64,000 nt of DNA from Bacillota bacterium (GTDB taxonomy: Bacteria; Bacillota; Clostridia; Lachnospirales; Lachnospiraceae), in assembly GCA_902363515.1 (NCBI GenBank), contig CABJAN010000002.1:186001-250000 (forward strand), in the 5' to 3' direction. The position numbers and the translations under genes are program-made. The first letter of the stretch is position 1. Each line of letters starts with the position of its first letter. The notes under the pieces are model-generated. The model saw nothing but the letters and a program-made list of their open reading frames with translations, was not told the origin of the DNA and did not search any database. This document shows positions 28,301 through 36,796 of this stretch, in pieces.

Positions 28301-28873
28301 TACCCTGGTGAGGTTCTGCTGCTCCTCCTCCAGTTTTTTCACTGCTGTGTTCTTTCGGCGCTTAAATTTTACAATTCCTGCCGCCTCATCAAAAAGCTCT
28401 CTCCGCTCCTCTGGTTTCCCACTTAAAATTTTATCAATCTGCCCCTGCCCGATAATGGAATATCCTTCTTTTCCGATTCCTGTATCATAAAACAGCTCAT
28501 TTACATCTTTTAATCTGCAACTGGTTCCATTTAACAGATATTCACTTTCTCCGGAACGGTACAAACGCCGGGCAATGGTCACTTCCTGATAATCAATGGG
28601 AAGCTGATGATCACTGTTATCCAGGGTAATGGCTACATAGGCAAACCCCAGCGGTCTTCTGGTTTCTGTACCGGAGAAAATAACGTCCTGCATATTTCCT
28701 CCGCGAAGCTGCTTGGCGCTCTGTTCACCCAAAACCCAGCGGACTGCATCCGCTACATTACTCTTTCCGCTACCGTTTGGACCTACAATTCCCGTAATAC
28801 CGTTGTGAAATTCAAATGTAATTTTATTGGCAAAGGACTTAAATCCCTGTACCTCAATACTTTTTAAATACAT
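25313..28873 (-). CDS. smc: Chromosome segregation protein SMC
   Basis: 1186 residues. Walker [15 protein letters not shown] near residue 32, long coiled coil to about 500, hinge about 510-670 ([21 protein letters not shown]), return coiled coil, then signature [14 protein letters not shown] and Walker [13 protein letters not shown]. Works with ScpA/ScpB for chromosome condensation and segregation. Start overlaps the end of rnc by 10 nt. Full normal length. Confidence 0.98.
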   Translation of the reverse strand: MYLKSIEVQGFKSFANKITFEFHNGITGIVGPNGSGKSNVADAVRWVLGEQSAKQLRGGNMQDVIFSGTETRRPLGFAYVAITLDNSDHQLPIDYQEVTIARRLYRSGESEYLLNGTSCRLKDVNELFYDTGIGKEGYSIIGQGQIDKILSGKPEERRELFDEAAGIVKFKRRKNTAVKKLEEEQQNLTRVKDILSELTRQLAPLERQAETAKVYLKKKETLKHLDIQMFLAEMSRIRKELEETQKKYQIAKDDLEETEQSFGITKAEYEKLEQELEKQEQEIQNLREGNTQRTLEKQQMENQIHLLREQIHSAKQNEALYQERSQSLLEDQKRREKEEAKYLEEEEKLKQQFLEFQADQAETQKAFKNLAMEIHSLEEKVENGKNEIIEILNLRASTKGKLQRYDTMMEQISIRKTELNQKHLRLKSESALLKTSEEQYQEEKVQIQEAIDKLVRESNRCEDQITRYQAEMAKAGQQLETGQTAFHREASRLESMRNIAERYDGYGNSIRRVMEQKKRVPGIKGVVADLLKVEKNYETAIETALGGSIQNIVTDNETTAKNMIEFLKKNKYGRATFLPLTSMKNKRGFTNTAALQEPGVIGVASELVTVGAEYQGLANYLLGRTLVVDHIDHGIAIAKKYQYTIRMVTIEGESLNPGGSLTGGAFKSNSNLLGRRREIEELQDAVETLKKEMEQMQQNLEKYREKRNHFREQAAKLQEQLQEQYIRENTVQMNLNAMSGKREEIQTGYENLKLEAEQLERQTKEIEENSLSIQLELETSASQEKGLEEQINRNQEILEQKKQQENRLSKELEKSHLETANLTSRQGFITENRNRIRAEIQQLQEQGKMLEKNLFQGREEISGKEARIEEIKNTMAKAEENFRQDEEKLQNALNAKEEMSRSYKSFFAKRDELSGRMNLLDKECFRLNGQKEKLEEAREAQVNYMWEEYEVTYSQALDEADDKPLERAEMKQQISQVRGEIKQLGNVNVNAIEEYKELSERHTFMQTQHDDLVKAEETLLGIIEELDTGMRRQFEEKFAQIRREFDKAFKELFGGGKGTLELDEEEDILEAGIRIISQPPGKKLQNMMQLSGGEKALTAIALLFAIQNLKPSPFCLLDEIEAALDDSNVTRYAQYLHKLTKNTQFIIITHRRGTMTAADRLYGITMQEKGVSTLVSVNLIEHDLDK

Positions 28874-29574
28874 AAGTCTCCTTTTTCACATTTCAGCTTT
28901 TTAATAGCAGCGTATGCAGCCTGCTGTTCTGCCGCTTTTTTTGTATGTCCGCATCCTTCTCCCAGAACCTGTTTTCCAAGAACAGCTTCCACATAAAAAG
29001 ATTTATTATGATCCGGTCCTTCTTCTTTTACCAGGACATAATGCACATCTTCCTCATACTTTCCCTGTACAATTTCCTGAAGAGTAGTCTTGCTATCATA
29101 AAAGAGCTGTTTATTCTCAATATCATTTAAAATAAATTTATAAATAAACTCTTTTGCATTAGCAAAACCGCCATCCAGGTAAATGGCTCCAATAAGCGCT
29201 TCCATGGCATCGGAAACTACGGAATCCCGTCTTCTGCCTCCTGTAGCCTCTTCTCCTTTTCCCAAAAGAAGATACTCACCAAGGGGAATCTCTCTTGCAC
29301 AAAGGGCCAGCGTAGGTTCACAAACCATACTTGCCCGTTTTTTTGTTAATTCTCCTTCCGGTAATTCCGGATATCTGTGAAACAGAAATTCACTGGAAGT
29401 CACTTCCAGTACCGCATCTCCTAGAAATTCCAGCCGCTCATTATTTCCTGTGTACGAAATATGATGTTCATTGGCATAAGAACTATGGGTCAGCGCATTG
29501 ATCAGAAATTCCTTCTTTTGAAACGCATATCCGATTTTTTTCTCCAATTCAGAAAATTTTTTGCTCTCTTTCAT
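28864..29574 (-). CDS. rnc: Ribonuclease III
   Basis: 236 residues. Catalytic signature NERLEFLGDAVLEV and downstream VSDAMEALIGAIYLD; double-stranded RNA-binding domain about 160-232 with KKAAEQQAAYAAIKK. Processes rRNA precursors and structured RNA. ATG 29574 has AAAGGA 7 nt upstream; the longer TTG frame to 29592 would place its start before that site. Confidence 0.97.
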   Translation of the reverse strand: MKESKKFSELEKKIGYAFQKKEFLINALTHSSYANEHHISYTGNNERLEFLGDAVLEVTSSEFLFHRYPELPEGELTKKRASMVCEPTLALCAREIPLGEYLLLGKGEEATGGRRRDSVVSDAMEALIGAIYLDGGFANAKEFIYKFILNDIENKQLFYDSKTTLQEIVQGKYEEDVHYVLVKEEGPDHNKSFYVEAVLGKQVLGEGCGHTKKAAEQQAAYAAIKKLKCEKGDLCI

Positions 29575-29617
29575 ATCAATTCCTTTCTCCAAGCTTCTGC
29601 TTTCTTACAAACAAAAT

Positions 29618-29652
29618 ACCTCTGGTTCCTGAATCTACTGGGAACCAAAGGC
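29618..29652 (-). terminator. Hairpin between acpP and rnc
   Basis: GCCTTTGGTTCC pairs with GGAACCAGAGGT across an 11-nt loop; TATTTTGTTTG follows on the minus strand. Probably a leaky terminator that sets acpP above rnc-smc-ftsY. Confidence 0.6.
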
Positions 29653-29664
29653 ATCTTCTCAAAC

Positions 29665-29895
29665 CTATCCGATTAACCGTTTAATCTGTTCCACTGCATC
29701 ACCTACGGAAACAATCTGCTCAACTTCTTCTGTCGGAATTTCTACATCAAATTCTTCTTCAATTCCCATCATAATTTGGAAAACATCCAGAGAGTCGGCA
29801 CCCAAATCGTCTACAAATGTGGTATCCATGGTTACCTCTTCTGTATCCACATTTAAAACCTCTGCTATTATCTTCTGTAATTTTTCCAATTCCAT
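29665..29895 (-). CDS. acpP: Acyl carrier protein
   Basis: 76-residue acidic carrier of fatty-acid synthesis. Ser for the phosphopantetheine arm is in DDLGADSLDVFQ. Directly downstream of plsX, as is usual. A second copy elsewhere for the fab cluster cannot be excluded. Confidence 0.97.
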   Translation of the reverse strand: MELEKLQKIIAEVLNVDTEEVTMDTTFVDDLGADSLDVFQIMMGIEEEFDVEIPTEEVEQIVSVGDAVEQIKRLIG

Positions 29896-29906
29896 GATTC
29901 ATCCTC

Positions 29907-30935
29907 CTAAATTTCCTCTTTTTTCTCTTGTGTAACGGTTAAATTTTCTTTAATCCGCTCACTAATGCGCTGTTCTTTAAATGAAATGCACTGAATAATG
30001 GCATTCTTAAATTCCGCTTCTTTGGAATTTCCATGGCACTTTACTACCAGACCTTTCAGTCCCAGTAAAGGCGCGCCTCCATACTGGCTGGCATCAAAAG
30101 TTTTTAACGTTTTCTTCATTGCCGGCTTTACCAGAAGCGCTCCTAATTTACTCCGCAAATTGGACATCATGCTTCCCTTAATCTTAGAAATCAGAGTAGC
30201 TCCCAGTCCTTCGTAAAGCTTCAGCACTACGTTTCCCACAAAGGCTTCTGTTACAATAACATCTGCCGCGCCTGCAGGAATCTCCCTTGCCTCAATACTT
30301 CCTATAAAGTTAATATCCTGGCATTCTTTTAAAAGTGGATAGGTTTCTTTTACCAGCGCATTTCCCTTCTCTTCTTCTACGCCAATATTCACAATCCCTA
30401 CCCTTGGATTTTTCACCCCCATTACATGTTCCATATAGATGGAGCCCATGCGGGCAAACTGCACCAGATGAGATGCCCTGGCATCTACATTGGCTCCGCA
30501 GTCAATGAGCAAAGAAACGCCGTCCTTTGTAGGAATCAAAGGCGCCAATGGCGCTCTCTCCACACCCTTAATACGTCCAACAATGGTTGTTCCGCCTACC
30601 AGAATCGCTCCTGAACTTCCGGCAGAAACAAACGCATCTGCCTCTTCCTTGCGCACCAGTTTCATTCCTACTACAATGGAAGAATCCTTCTTTCCACGAA
30701 TGGCTGCTACGGGAGGTTCTCCTGTTTCAATGACTTCGCTGGCCGGAACAATCTGAATCCTGTCTTTTGGATAAGTACAGGCAGCCAGCTCCTTTTCCAG
30801 CACCTCCTTCTGTCCAACCAGAAGTACCTCTACATTCTCTTTTTCCTGGACTGCTGCCACTGCGCCTTTCACTGCTTCTAAAGGTGCATAGTCTCCGCCC
30901 ATGGCATCTACTGCCACTTTAATTCTATTTTCCAT
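29907..30935 (-). CDS. plsX: Phosphate acyltransferase PlsX
   Basis: 342 residues. Makes acyl-phosphate from acyl-ACP for glycerolipid synthesis by PlsY. Signature KVAVDAMGGDYAP at the start, TKDGVSLLIDCGAN, VTEAFVGNVVLK. ATG 30935 is preceded by GGAGGC 6 nt upstream; the frame continues to 30992 without ribosome binding site. The terminator just upstream implies a local promoter, of which only weak boxes are visible. Confidence 0.97.
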   Translation of the reverse strand: MENRIKVAVDAMGGDYAPLEAVKGAVAAVQEKENVEVLLVGQKEVLEKELAACTYPKDRIQIVPASEVIETGEPPVAAIRGKKDSSIVVGMKLVRKEEADAFVSAGSSGAILVGGTTIVGRIKGVERAPLAPLIPTKDGVSLLIDCGANVDARASHLVQFARMGSIYMEHVMGVKNPRVGIVNIGVEEEKGNALVKETYPLLKECQDINFIGSIEAREIPAGAADVIVTEAFVGNVVLKLYEGLGATLISKIKGSMMSNLRSKLGALLVKPAMKKTLKTFDASQYGGAPLLGLKGLVVKCHGNSKEAEFKNAIIQCISFKEQRISERIKENLTVTQEKKEEI

Positions 30936-30977
30936 GTCATGCCTCCTGTTGTATCTATGAATGATTTTACTAAACAT

Positions 30978-31024
30978 CCAAAAAAAATGCAAGGATTCTC
31001 ATATAGATAATCCCCGCATTTTGC
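30978..31024 (-). terminator. Terminator after the lipoprotein gene
   Basis: AATGCGGGGATT pairs with AATCCTTGCATT; eight T follow. Only 4 nt after the stop codon of the lipoprotein gene. Confidence 0.85.
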
Positions 31025-31027
31025 ATT

Positions 31028-31609
31028 TTACTGTTCTGGCTGAGTTTCAGCCGGCGCTTCCGGTTGTTCTTCCTGGGTTTCGGCCGGCGCCTCTGCATTC
31101 TCCGCAGCAGTTTCTGCCTCAGTCTTCTCAGAAACTACCACCTCTGCTGTTTCACTGGTAATTCGGTTGGTAGAGTTCTGAATGGTACTGGTAGCTACCA
31201 CATAGTAGTAAACAATACCTGCTTCTTTCGTTGGCGGAGTGAAGGTGTTCTCTGTAGCTCCTTCAATAATAGTTCCGCCTCCATTGGTATTGGTAAAGCT
31301 TTGATACCACTGATAGGTAATCTCTCCTTCATCAGAAGTCGTTGCTTCTACAGTAAGAGGTTCCGCAGCATCCCCTATCTCATAAGTAACAGAACCGCTT
31401 AAATTGGTAGTAAGCTCTGGTTTTGCTACTTCTACTTCAGGCTCCACTTCTTTTTCCTCTACTTCTTCCTCTGGTTCTTCTACTGTTTTCAAATGCAATT
31501 TTTCCAACGCTGTATTTAAAATTTCTTTTCCCTTGCAGCCGGTCATGGAAAAGGTCAGACATCCCACTGCAAGAAACAGAATTCCTCTCTTTAGCCATTT
31601 GTTTCTCAT
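31028..31609 (-). CDS. Predicted lipoprotein with Ig-like domain and EAPAETQ-type tail
   Basis: 193 residues. Basic n-region and hydrophobic core end in the lipobox SMTGC, so Cys is likely lipidated. A Glu/Val-rich stretch (EEVEEKEVEPEVEV, about 43-65) follows, then an Ig-like fold about 68-160 with ITYQWYQSFT and VYYYVVATS, and a low-complexity C-terminus with repeated EAPAETQ. Not recognised as a known gene. It has its own promoter and terminator inside the otherwise conserved rpmF-plsX interval, thus looks like an insertion. Possible surface binding or wall-spanning role is inference. Confidence 0.8.
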   Translation of the reverse strand: MRNKWLKRGILFLAVGCLTFSMTGCKGKEILNTALEKLHLKTVEEPEEEVEEKEVEPEVEVAKPELTTNLSGSVTYEIGDAAEPLTVEATTSDEGEITYQWYQSFTNTNGGGTIIEGATENTFTPPTKEAGIVYYYVVATSTIQNSTNRITSETAEVVVSEKTEAETAAENAEAPAETQEEQPEAPAETQPEQ

Positions 31610-31623
31610 TGTTATTCCTCCGT

Positions 31624-31653
31624 AGTATTCTTCTCAATCAAGATTTATGTCAA
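31624..31653 (-). promoter_or_regulatory. Promoter of the lipoprotein gene
   Basis: Perfect TTGACA (31653-31648) and AATACT (31629-31624) with an 18-bp spacer on the minus strand; only about 15 nt from the start codon, with the -10 close to the ribosome binding site, so the leader is very short. Confidence 0.45.
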
Positions 31654-31743
31654 ACCTATCTTATCGTATTTCCGGCATTTTCGCAAGAGTTTCCTTTAAA
31701 ATATTACAAAATTATTAATTTTTCATAGAAATAAACTTTTAGA

Positions 31744-31782
31744 GAAAAAAAGAGAACCCAAACCAGTGGTTCAGATTCTCTC
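31744..31782 (-). terminator. Terminator after rpmF
   Basis: Fourteen-base stem AGAGAATCTGAACC / GGTTTGGGTTCTCT (with G-T pairs), 3-nt loop, then seven T on the minus strand. Confidence 0.85.
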
Positions 31783-31797
31783 TTTTGCTGAAGAAAT

Positions 31798-31983
31798 TTA
31801 TGCTTCTTCCATTTTGATGATTTCTTTTTTGTTGTAGCTTCCGCAAGCTTTGCATACTCTGTGAGGCATCATTAAAGCACCACATTTGCTGCATTTTACT
31901 AAGTTTGGAGCGCTCATTTTCCAGTTTGCTCTTCTTTTATCTCTTCTTGCTTTGGAAGATTTATTTTTTGGACAGATGGACAT
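31798..31983 (-). CDS. rpmF: 50S ribosomal protein L32
   Basis: 61 residues, zinc-ribbon form: Cys31/Cys34 (CSKC) and Cys44/Cys47 (CKAC). N-terminus SICPKNKSSKARRDKRRANWK is characteristic. Coupled to the upstream YceD-type gene by 3 nt, a conserved pairing. Confidence 0.97.
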   Translation of the reverse strand: MSICPKNKSSKARRDKRRANWKMSAPNLVKCSKCGALMMPHRVCKACGSYNKKEIIKMEEA

Positions 31984-31986
31984 AGG

Positions 31987-32514
31987 TTACACCTCCTTAA
32001 ATTTGCTAAATATATCACTGATTACCGCCATTCTGGGGTCTGGCACTGACTGGTCACAGTCACAGGAGCCTTCATTTAAATTCATCCCACATACAGGACA
32101 AATTCCCCGGCAGTTATCCTTACATAGAACCCTTAAAGGCCAATGGATTAAAATCTCATTATGCACTAACTGCTCTACGTCCAGGCTGCAACCTGTGACA
32201 TAATTAATTTCATCTAAGTCTTTTATCCTGTCTTCCTTTGAAGCCTTCATATCCAACTCCTCTTCCAGATGAATGGTAAAGGTTGTGGGAACATCCTTCA
32301 GACATTTATCACAGGGAATTGCTACGGTAACAGCACCGTCGGCTTCTAATTTCAAAACCTTCTTTCCACTGTTGGTAATCCGAATGGAAACAGGCTTCTT
32401 CTCAACAATAGGAAAAGTTCCTAATTTTGATTGAAAGGAATCCATGGAAACAGGTGCTTCTACAACCTGTGTCTTTCCTTCCAGGGATAAAATTTCTGAT
32501 AAATCAATTAGCAT
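31987..32514 (-). CDS. YceD/DUF177 family protein
   Basis: 175 residues. DUF177 proteins are encoded before rpmF across bacteria and are implicated in 23S rRNA accumulation in some species and plants. Contains IPCDKCLKDVPTTF and a C-terminal cluster CRGICPVCGMNLNEGSCDC that could bind zinc. AGGAG lies before the ATG. Confidence 0.93.
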   Translation of the reverse strand: MLIDLSEILSLEGKTQVVEAPVSMDSFQSKLGTFPIVEKKPVSIRITNSGKKVLKLEADGAVTVAIPCDKCLKDVPTTFTIHLEEELDMKASKEDRIKDLDEINYVTGCSLDVEQLVHNEILIHWPLRVLCKDNCRGICPVCGMNLNEGSCDCDQSVPDPRMAVISDIFSKFKEV

Positions 32515-32584
32515 AATAGTCTCCTAATCACACCTTGTAAATTATACATAGTGTTCTACGGTTTGTCAACCATTATTTTTCATC

Positions 32585-33781
32585 TTATTTCTGAACCAGA
32601 GCTGCTGTTTCCTGGCAGATAGCTAATTCTTCGTTGGTAGGAACGATTGCTACGGTTACTTTGGAATCTGGTGTAGAGATTACTTTGTTCTCTCCTCTTG
32701 TCTGGTTTGCTTCTTCATCCAGAGTAACGCCCAGATAGCTCAGTCCTTTTACAACTGTTTCTCTTACAGGAATTGCATTTTCACCAATACCACCGGTAAA
32801 GGCAATAGCATCTACACCGTTCATAGCTGCTGCATAAGAACCAATGTATTTAATAATTCTGTAGCACAGGCAGTCAATGGCACGTTTTGCATCTTCATTG
32901 CCCTGTTCTCTTGCTTCATTTAAGTCACGGAAATCACTGGAAAGTCCTTTGGAAAGTCCCAGAAGGCCGGATTTTTTATTCAGGATATTTACCATTTCTG
33001 TAACATCAATGTTTTCTTTTTTGCAGATAAAATCTAAAACTGCAGGATCCAGGTCACCGGAACGTGTTCCCATAACCAGGCCTTCCAGTGGTGTAAGACC
33101 CATAGAAGTATCTACACATTTGCCATTTACAACTGCACTGATAGAAGAACCATTACCTAAGTGCGCAACAATCACTTTGGAATTCTCTGGATCTAAGCCT
33201 AAAAATTTAATCGTTTCTTTAGAAACAAATCTGTGAGAAGTTCCATGGAAACCGTATTTACGAACTTTATATTTGTCATAATATTCATATGGAATTGCAT
33301 ACATATATGCTTTTTCCGGCATGGTCTGATGGAAAGCAGTATCAAATACAGCTACGTTTGGTTTTCCTGGCATTAATTCCATACATGCGCGGATACCCAT
33401 TAAGTTTGCCGGGTTGTGAAGAGGTCCTAAGTCACAGCATTCCTCAATAACAGAAATAACTTCGTCATTAATAATGCAGGAGTCAGAAATCTTAGCTCCT
33501 CCATGGAGTACACGATGTCCGATTGCTTCTACTTCATCTAAGCTCTTTAATACACCTGTTGTTGGATTTACCAGAGCATCCAGAACCAGTTTGATTGCTT
33601 CTGTATGAGTAGGCATAGCAGCCTCTGTTACTTCCTTTTCTCCGCCTGTTGGCTGATATACCAGTCTTCCGTCAATACCAATACGCTCACACAGACCTTT
33701 TGCTGCTACAGCTTCTGTCTCAGAATTAATCAACTGGAATTTCAGGGATGAACTTCCACAGTTTACTACTAATACGTTCAT
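32585..33781 (-). CDS. ackA: Acetate kinase
   Basis: 398 residues. Converts acetyl phosphate and ADP to acetate and ATP in fermentation. NCGSSSLKFQL at the start, FDTAFHQTMP, GFHGTSHRFVS, HLGNGSSISAV, TSMGLTPLEG, TGGIGENA. The phosphotransacetylase gene pta, often adjacent, is not in the window. It has an excellent promoter of its own and a 5' leader of about 70 nt. Confidence 0.98.
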   Translation of the reverse strand: MNVLVVNCGSSSLKFQLINSETEAVAAKGLCERIGIDGRLVYQPTGGEKEVTEAAMPTHTEAIKLVLDALVNPTTGVLKSLDEVEAIGHRVLHGGAKISDSCIINDEVISVIEECCDLGPLHNPANLMGIRACMELMPGKPNVAVFDTAFHQTMPEKAYMYAIPYEYYDKYKVRKYGFHGTSHRFVSKETIKFLGLDPENSKVIVAHLGNGSSISAVVNGKCVDTSMGLTPLEGLVMGTRSGDLDPAVLDFICKKENIDVTEMVNILNKKSGLLGLSKGLSSDFRDLNEAREQGNEDAKRAIDCLCYRIIKYIGSYAAAMNGVDAIAFTGGIGENAIPVRETVVKGLSYLGVTLDEEANQTRGENKVISTPDSKVTVAIVPTNEELAICQETAALVQK

Positions 33782-33860
33782 GTTTTTTCCTCCGATATCA
33801 TTAGATATTTTATACAGACTGCTCTGTAATTATGGGTCAGATAAACCCATGCTTGGTATT

Positions 33861-33889
33861 ATTATACAACCTTTTTTCAAGACAAACAA
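33861..33889 (-). promoter_or_regulatory. Sigma-A promoter of ackA-yceD-rpmF
   Basis: TTGTTT (33889-33884) and perfect TATAAT (33866-33861) with a 17-bp spacer, minus strand. The leader contains a small hairpin ATGGGT/ACCCAT near its 5' end. Confidence 0.8.
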
Positions 33890-33966
33890 GAGAAGGTTTC
33901 GGGTTTTTATGGAAAAGACTTCTAAATCTTGTATTCTTTTCAAAACATAAAGGATTCGTTTTCTCT

Positions 33967-34182
33967 TTAATCATTTTCCTCCCTCTGAAACTCCAGAATA
34001 TCTCCCGGCTGACAGTCTAAAGCCTCGCAAATTGCATTTAGCGTAGAAAAACGGATTGCACTCACCTTACCTGTTTTTATTTTTGATAAATTAACATTTG
34101 CAATTCCTACTTTTTCAGATAGTTCGTTCAGACTTATTTTTCTGTCTGCCATCATTCTGTCAAGTCTTAGAATAATTGCCAT
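33967..34182 (-). CDS. Small XRE-family (YozG-like) transcriptional regulator
   Basis: 71 residues, a single helix-turn-helix (ISLNELSEKVGIANVNLSKIKTGK, then FSTLNAICEALDCQPGDILEF). Proteins of this size are regularly encoded beside DUF2975 membrane proteins, as here (12 nt after the second). Likely regulator of the pair. Confidence 0.93.
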   Translation of the reverse strand: MAIILRLDRMMADRKISLNELSEKVGIANVNLSKIKTGKVSAIRFSTLNAICEALDCQPGDILEFQREEND

Positions 34183-34194
34183 TTTCTCACACTC

Positions 34195-34686
34195 CTATAA
34201 TGTCTCATCTACTTCTGCCTGCAAGCTGATTCCATATTCAAAAATGAGAAGCAATAAATACAAAAGGGCAATAAATATCAAATTATACAGTAACGAAGAA
34301 ATATCCCACACTTTCCAAACTGGCAGCAAAGCTACGATTAGAGACCACTTAATCACTTTTCTCAATTGTTGGGTAATATCTTTTTGAAATGGTGTTGCGT
34401 TCTTTTCAATGAGCTTCAATAAATTCTTAATATCAACGGATAAAATTAATGTTGCCAAAAGAAGTAATGTAAAGCTGCCTAAAATAAGTTTTACATCTAT
34501 TGGTGTTATGCTCTGTTGAAGAATTTTCGCAAACACATCAACCAAATATGGACCCGCTTCACCTCTTAATATCAAAATTGTTATTGGAAATCCTAAAAAC
34601 ACCAGTCCGATTACATCCACAAGAATAAACACCATAAAAATATTTTTTAATATTTTAGCCAGTTTCGTAATTTTTTCGTACTTCAT
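34195..34686 (-). CDS. DUF2975 membrane protein (copy nearest the XRE gene)
   Basis: 163 residues with four hydrophobic segments at about 14-40, 68-88, 108-128 and 136-155. DUF2975 has no proven function. Start ATG 34686 has GGGAGAG 7 nt upstream. The C-terminus EYGISLQAEVDETL is nearly the same as that of the upstream copy (DYGCELQQEIDETL), so the two are paralogues. Confidence 0.88.
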   Translation of the reverse strand: MKYEKITKLAKILKNIFMVFILVDVIGLVFLGFPITILILRGEAGPYLVDVFAKILQQSITPIDVKLILGSFTLLLLATLILSVDIKNLLKLIEKNATPFQKDITQQLRKVIKWSLIVALLPVWKVWDISSLLYNLIFIALLYLLLLIFEYGISLQAEVDETL

Positions 34687-34798
34687 AATCATCTCTCCCT
34701 TCATTTTACATCTTAATTGCAGGTTTCACTTTTTATTTATTACAATTCAGGATTATAAATCAAAGGTAAATCAAAATTATTGCCACATCTAGTCTCTC

Positions 34799-35305
34799 TT
34801 ATAGTGTTTCATCTATTTCTTGTTGTAACTCACAACCATAGTCAAAGATGAGAGAAATACAATACAAAATAAGGGCAAATACGGCACATATAAAGAATGA
34901 TGAAAATGTTATCTTAAATACAGAGAGTACGGAAAATACAGCGAACAATAGAACAAACAACGCTATTTTTCGTATCTGAGCAGCGGTTGTATCTGTAAAA
35001 GGAGAATTTCCTTTTCCGATACACCCAAATATTCTTTTGGCATAATAGAAAGCTAAAAAGATACAGATAAACTCTCCAAGACAGCAGATGAAAAAGAATA
35101 CGCATTGTCCAAAGCTAAGAGTTTGACCTGCTTTAATAGCAGTTTCCCACGTTTCTTGGAATATCTCCGGCGAAAAAAGTTGAGCGCAGACAAAAACCAT
35201 AATTCCTGCAAGCAACAGTATACTCATTATACCGAAAATAATACAGCCAACATTAAGAAGTATGGATATAAAATAAGCAGATTTTTTTAATTTTTTTTCT
35301 TTCAT
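34799..35305 (-). CDS. DUF2975 membrane protein (upstream copy)
   Basis: 168 residues, four predicted membrane segments, same architecture and C-terminal motif as the neighbour, consistent with tandem duplication and divergence. First gene of the transcript; AAAGGAG 9 nt before the ATG. The 94-bp gap to the second copy holds no clear terminator. Confidence 0.88.
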   Translation of the reverse strand: MKEKKLKKSAYFISILLNVGCIIFGIMSILLLAGIMVFVCAQLFSPEIFQETWETAIKAGQTLSFGQCVFFFICCLGEFICIFLAFYYAKRIFGCIGKGNSPFTDTTAAQIRKIALFVLLFAVFSVLSVFKITFSSFFICAVFALILYCISLIFDYGCELQQEIDETL

Positions 35306-35336
35306 GACTAAAAGCTCCTTTCATTTCTTAATACAT

Positions 35337-35364
35337 AGTATAGCATTCTTTTTATCTTTGTCAA
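35337..35364 (-). promoter_or_regulatory. Promoter of the DUF2975 pair and XRE gene
   Basis: Perfect TTGACA (35364-35359), TATACT (35342-35337), 16-bp spacer with TG one base before the -10 (extended -10), minus strand. Confidence 0.75.
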
Positions 35365-35370
35365 TTATTT

Positions 35371-35389
35371 TTTAATGATAAACATTAAA
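35371..35389. promoter_or_regulatory. Inverted repeat upstream of the DUF2975 promoter
   Basis: TTTAATG and CATTAAA separated by ATAAA, immediately upstream of the -35 box. Perfect 7-bp arms in an AT-rich region; an activator or XRE site is possible. Confidence 0.4.
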
Positions 35390-35434
35390 TATTTTATTAT
35401 TATTGTTATCAGTAGGTAAATAGCATTTTCTAAC

Positions 35435-35464
35435 TTTACATTTCTTCCCCAATCCGGTTATAAT
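35435..35464 (+). promoter_or_regulatory. Promoter of tmcAL
   Basis: TTTACA (35435-35440) and perfect TATAAT (35459-35464), 18-bp spacer, 62 nt upstream of the start codon. Confidence 0.7.
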
Positions 35465-35526
35465 ATCTCACAGAAAACGAACCATTTGTTTCTCCCCTGA
35501 ACCATGTAAAAGAAAGGAATCTCATC

Positions 35527-36786
35527 ATGAAAAAAGCGGTAGGAATCATAGCAGAATATAACCCATTCCACAATGGACATGCTTATCAAATAGAACAGTC
35601 AAAGAAATTAACTAAAGCAGATGTTGCGGTAGTTCTTATGAGCGGAGATTTCGTGCAACGTGGTACTCCTGCCCTTTTTTCCAAACATGAGCGGGCAAAC
35701 ATGGCGCTCCTTGGCGGCGCTGATATTGTTCTGGAACTTCCAGGCTCTTATGCCTGCAGCAGCGCCGAATATTTTGCCAAAGGCGGTGTAGGGATTTTTC
35801 ATGCCTTAAATTGCATAGAATTTCTCTCCTTTGGGAGCGAATCCGGCAGCCTGGAATCTTGTAGATGCATAGCAGAAATTCTAAAGGAAGAACCGGAAAC
35901 TTATCAGCAGGAACTGAAAAAAAAACTAAAGCAAGGGCTTTCTTTTCCTTCTGCCAGAAAAGCTGCCCTCAAAACATATTGTCAGAGACACTCCCTTGCC
36001 CTGGATGAAAATTTTCTGGACCAGCCTAATAATATTCTGGGAATTGAATATTGCAAAGCACTCCTGGCCCTGAACAGTTCTATAAAACCTGTGACCATAG
36101 AGCGCAAGGGAAGTTCTTACCACAGTACCGATTTATCTTCCCTTTACCCCAGTGCTTCTGCTATCAGAACTGCCCTAAAGGAGACAACTTCCGCTGAAAA
36201 AATTTCTGGTTCTGAAACTGTGTTTTCCTCCTTATCCGCAGCGCAGCCTCAACCTGTCTGGAATTATATGCAAAAGCTTCTTGCCAGAGATACACTCATA
36301 GAGGAAAATGACTTTTCTCTCCTATTGAAATACCAGCTTATGCAGCATACACCGGAAACACTCTGCCAATATGCAGACCTTTCCCCTGATTTATCCAGAC
36401 GGATTTATAGGCAGTTGAACAAATTTGCATCCTTTTCCCAATTTGTCTCTCTCTTAAAGACAAAGGAATTGACCTATACCAGAATCAGCCGAGGGCTGCT
36501 TCATGCACTCCTTGGCATCACCCCTGCCATGGAAAATCTGACACCTTCTTATGTAAGGCTTTTGGGATTTCGCAGAGAAAATTCTGATTTTCTCAGGATC
36601 ATGCAGAAAAACAGTCAGATTCCTATCATTACAAAAGGAGCAGACTATAAGAAAGCGCTGGATTCTTCTGCCTGTGGTGTTTTTGAAAAGGATTTATTTC
36701 TGTCCGATTTATACGAATCTGTAAAAAGCACAAAAAAACAGACCGCCTTTGTCAATGATTTACAAAAGCCGCCTGTTATTTTATAA
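35527..36786 (+). CDS. tmcAL: tRNA(Met) cytidine acetate ligase TmcAL (YlbM)
   Basis: 419 residues. Forms N4-acetylcytidine at the wobble base of elongator tRNA-Met using acetate and ATP. Nucleotidyltransferase motif NPFHNGH near residue 12, LMSGDFVQRGTPALF, and NNILGIEYCKAL. Convergent with the FtsW-like gene, with only 10 nt between stop codons and no evident terminator. Confidence 0.94.
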   Translation: MKKAVGIIAEYNPFHNGHAYQIEQSKKLTKADVAVVLMSGDFVQRGTPALFSKHERANMALLGGADIVLELPGSYACSSAEYFAKGGVGIFHALNCIEFLSFGSESGSLESCRCIAEILKEEPETYQQELKKKLKQGLSFPSARKAALKTYCQRHSLALDENFLDQPNNILGIEYCKALLALNSSIKPVTIERKGSSYHSTDLSSLYPSASAIRTALKETTSAEKISGSETVFSSLSAAQPQPVWNYMQKLLARDTLIEENDFSLLLKYQLMQHTPETLCQYADLSPDLSRRIYRQLNKFASFSQFVSLLKTKELTYTRISRGLLHALLGITPAMENLTPSYVRLLGFRRENSDFLRIMQKNSQIPIITKGADYKKALDSSACGVFEKDLFLSDLYESVKSTKKQTAFVNDLQKPPVIL

Positions 36787-36796
36787 AGAGTAATCC

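Noticed and set aside
31624..31653. Lipoprotein promoter read as possibly chance TTGACA
   Set aside because: Kept as a feature with low confidence rather than dropped, since the terminator before it requires a new start site.
34705..34798. Possible small gene between the two DUF2975 genes
   Set aside because: No frame with a start codon, ribosome binding site and plausible length is present.
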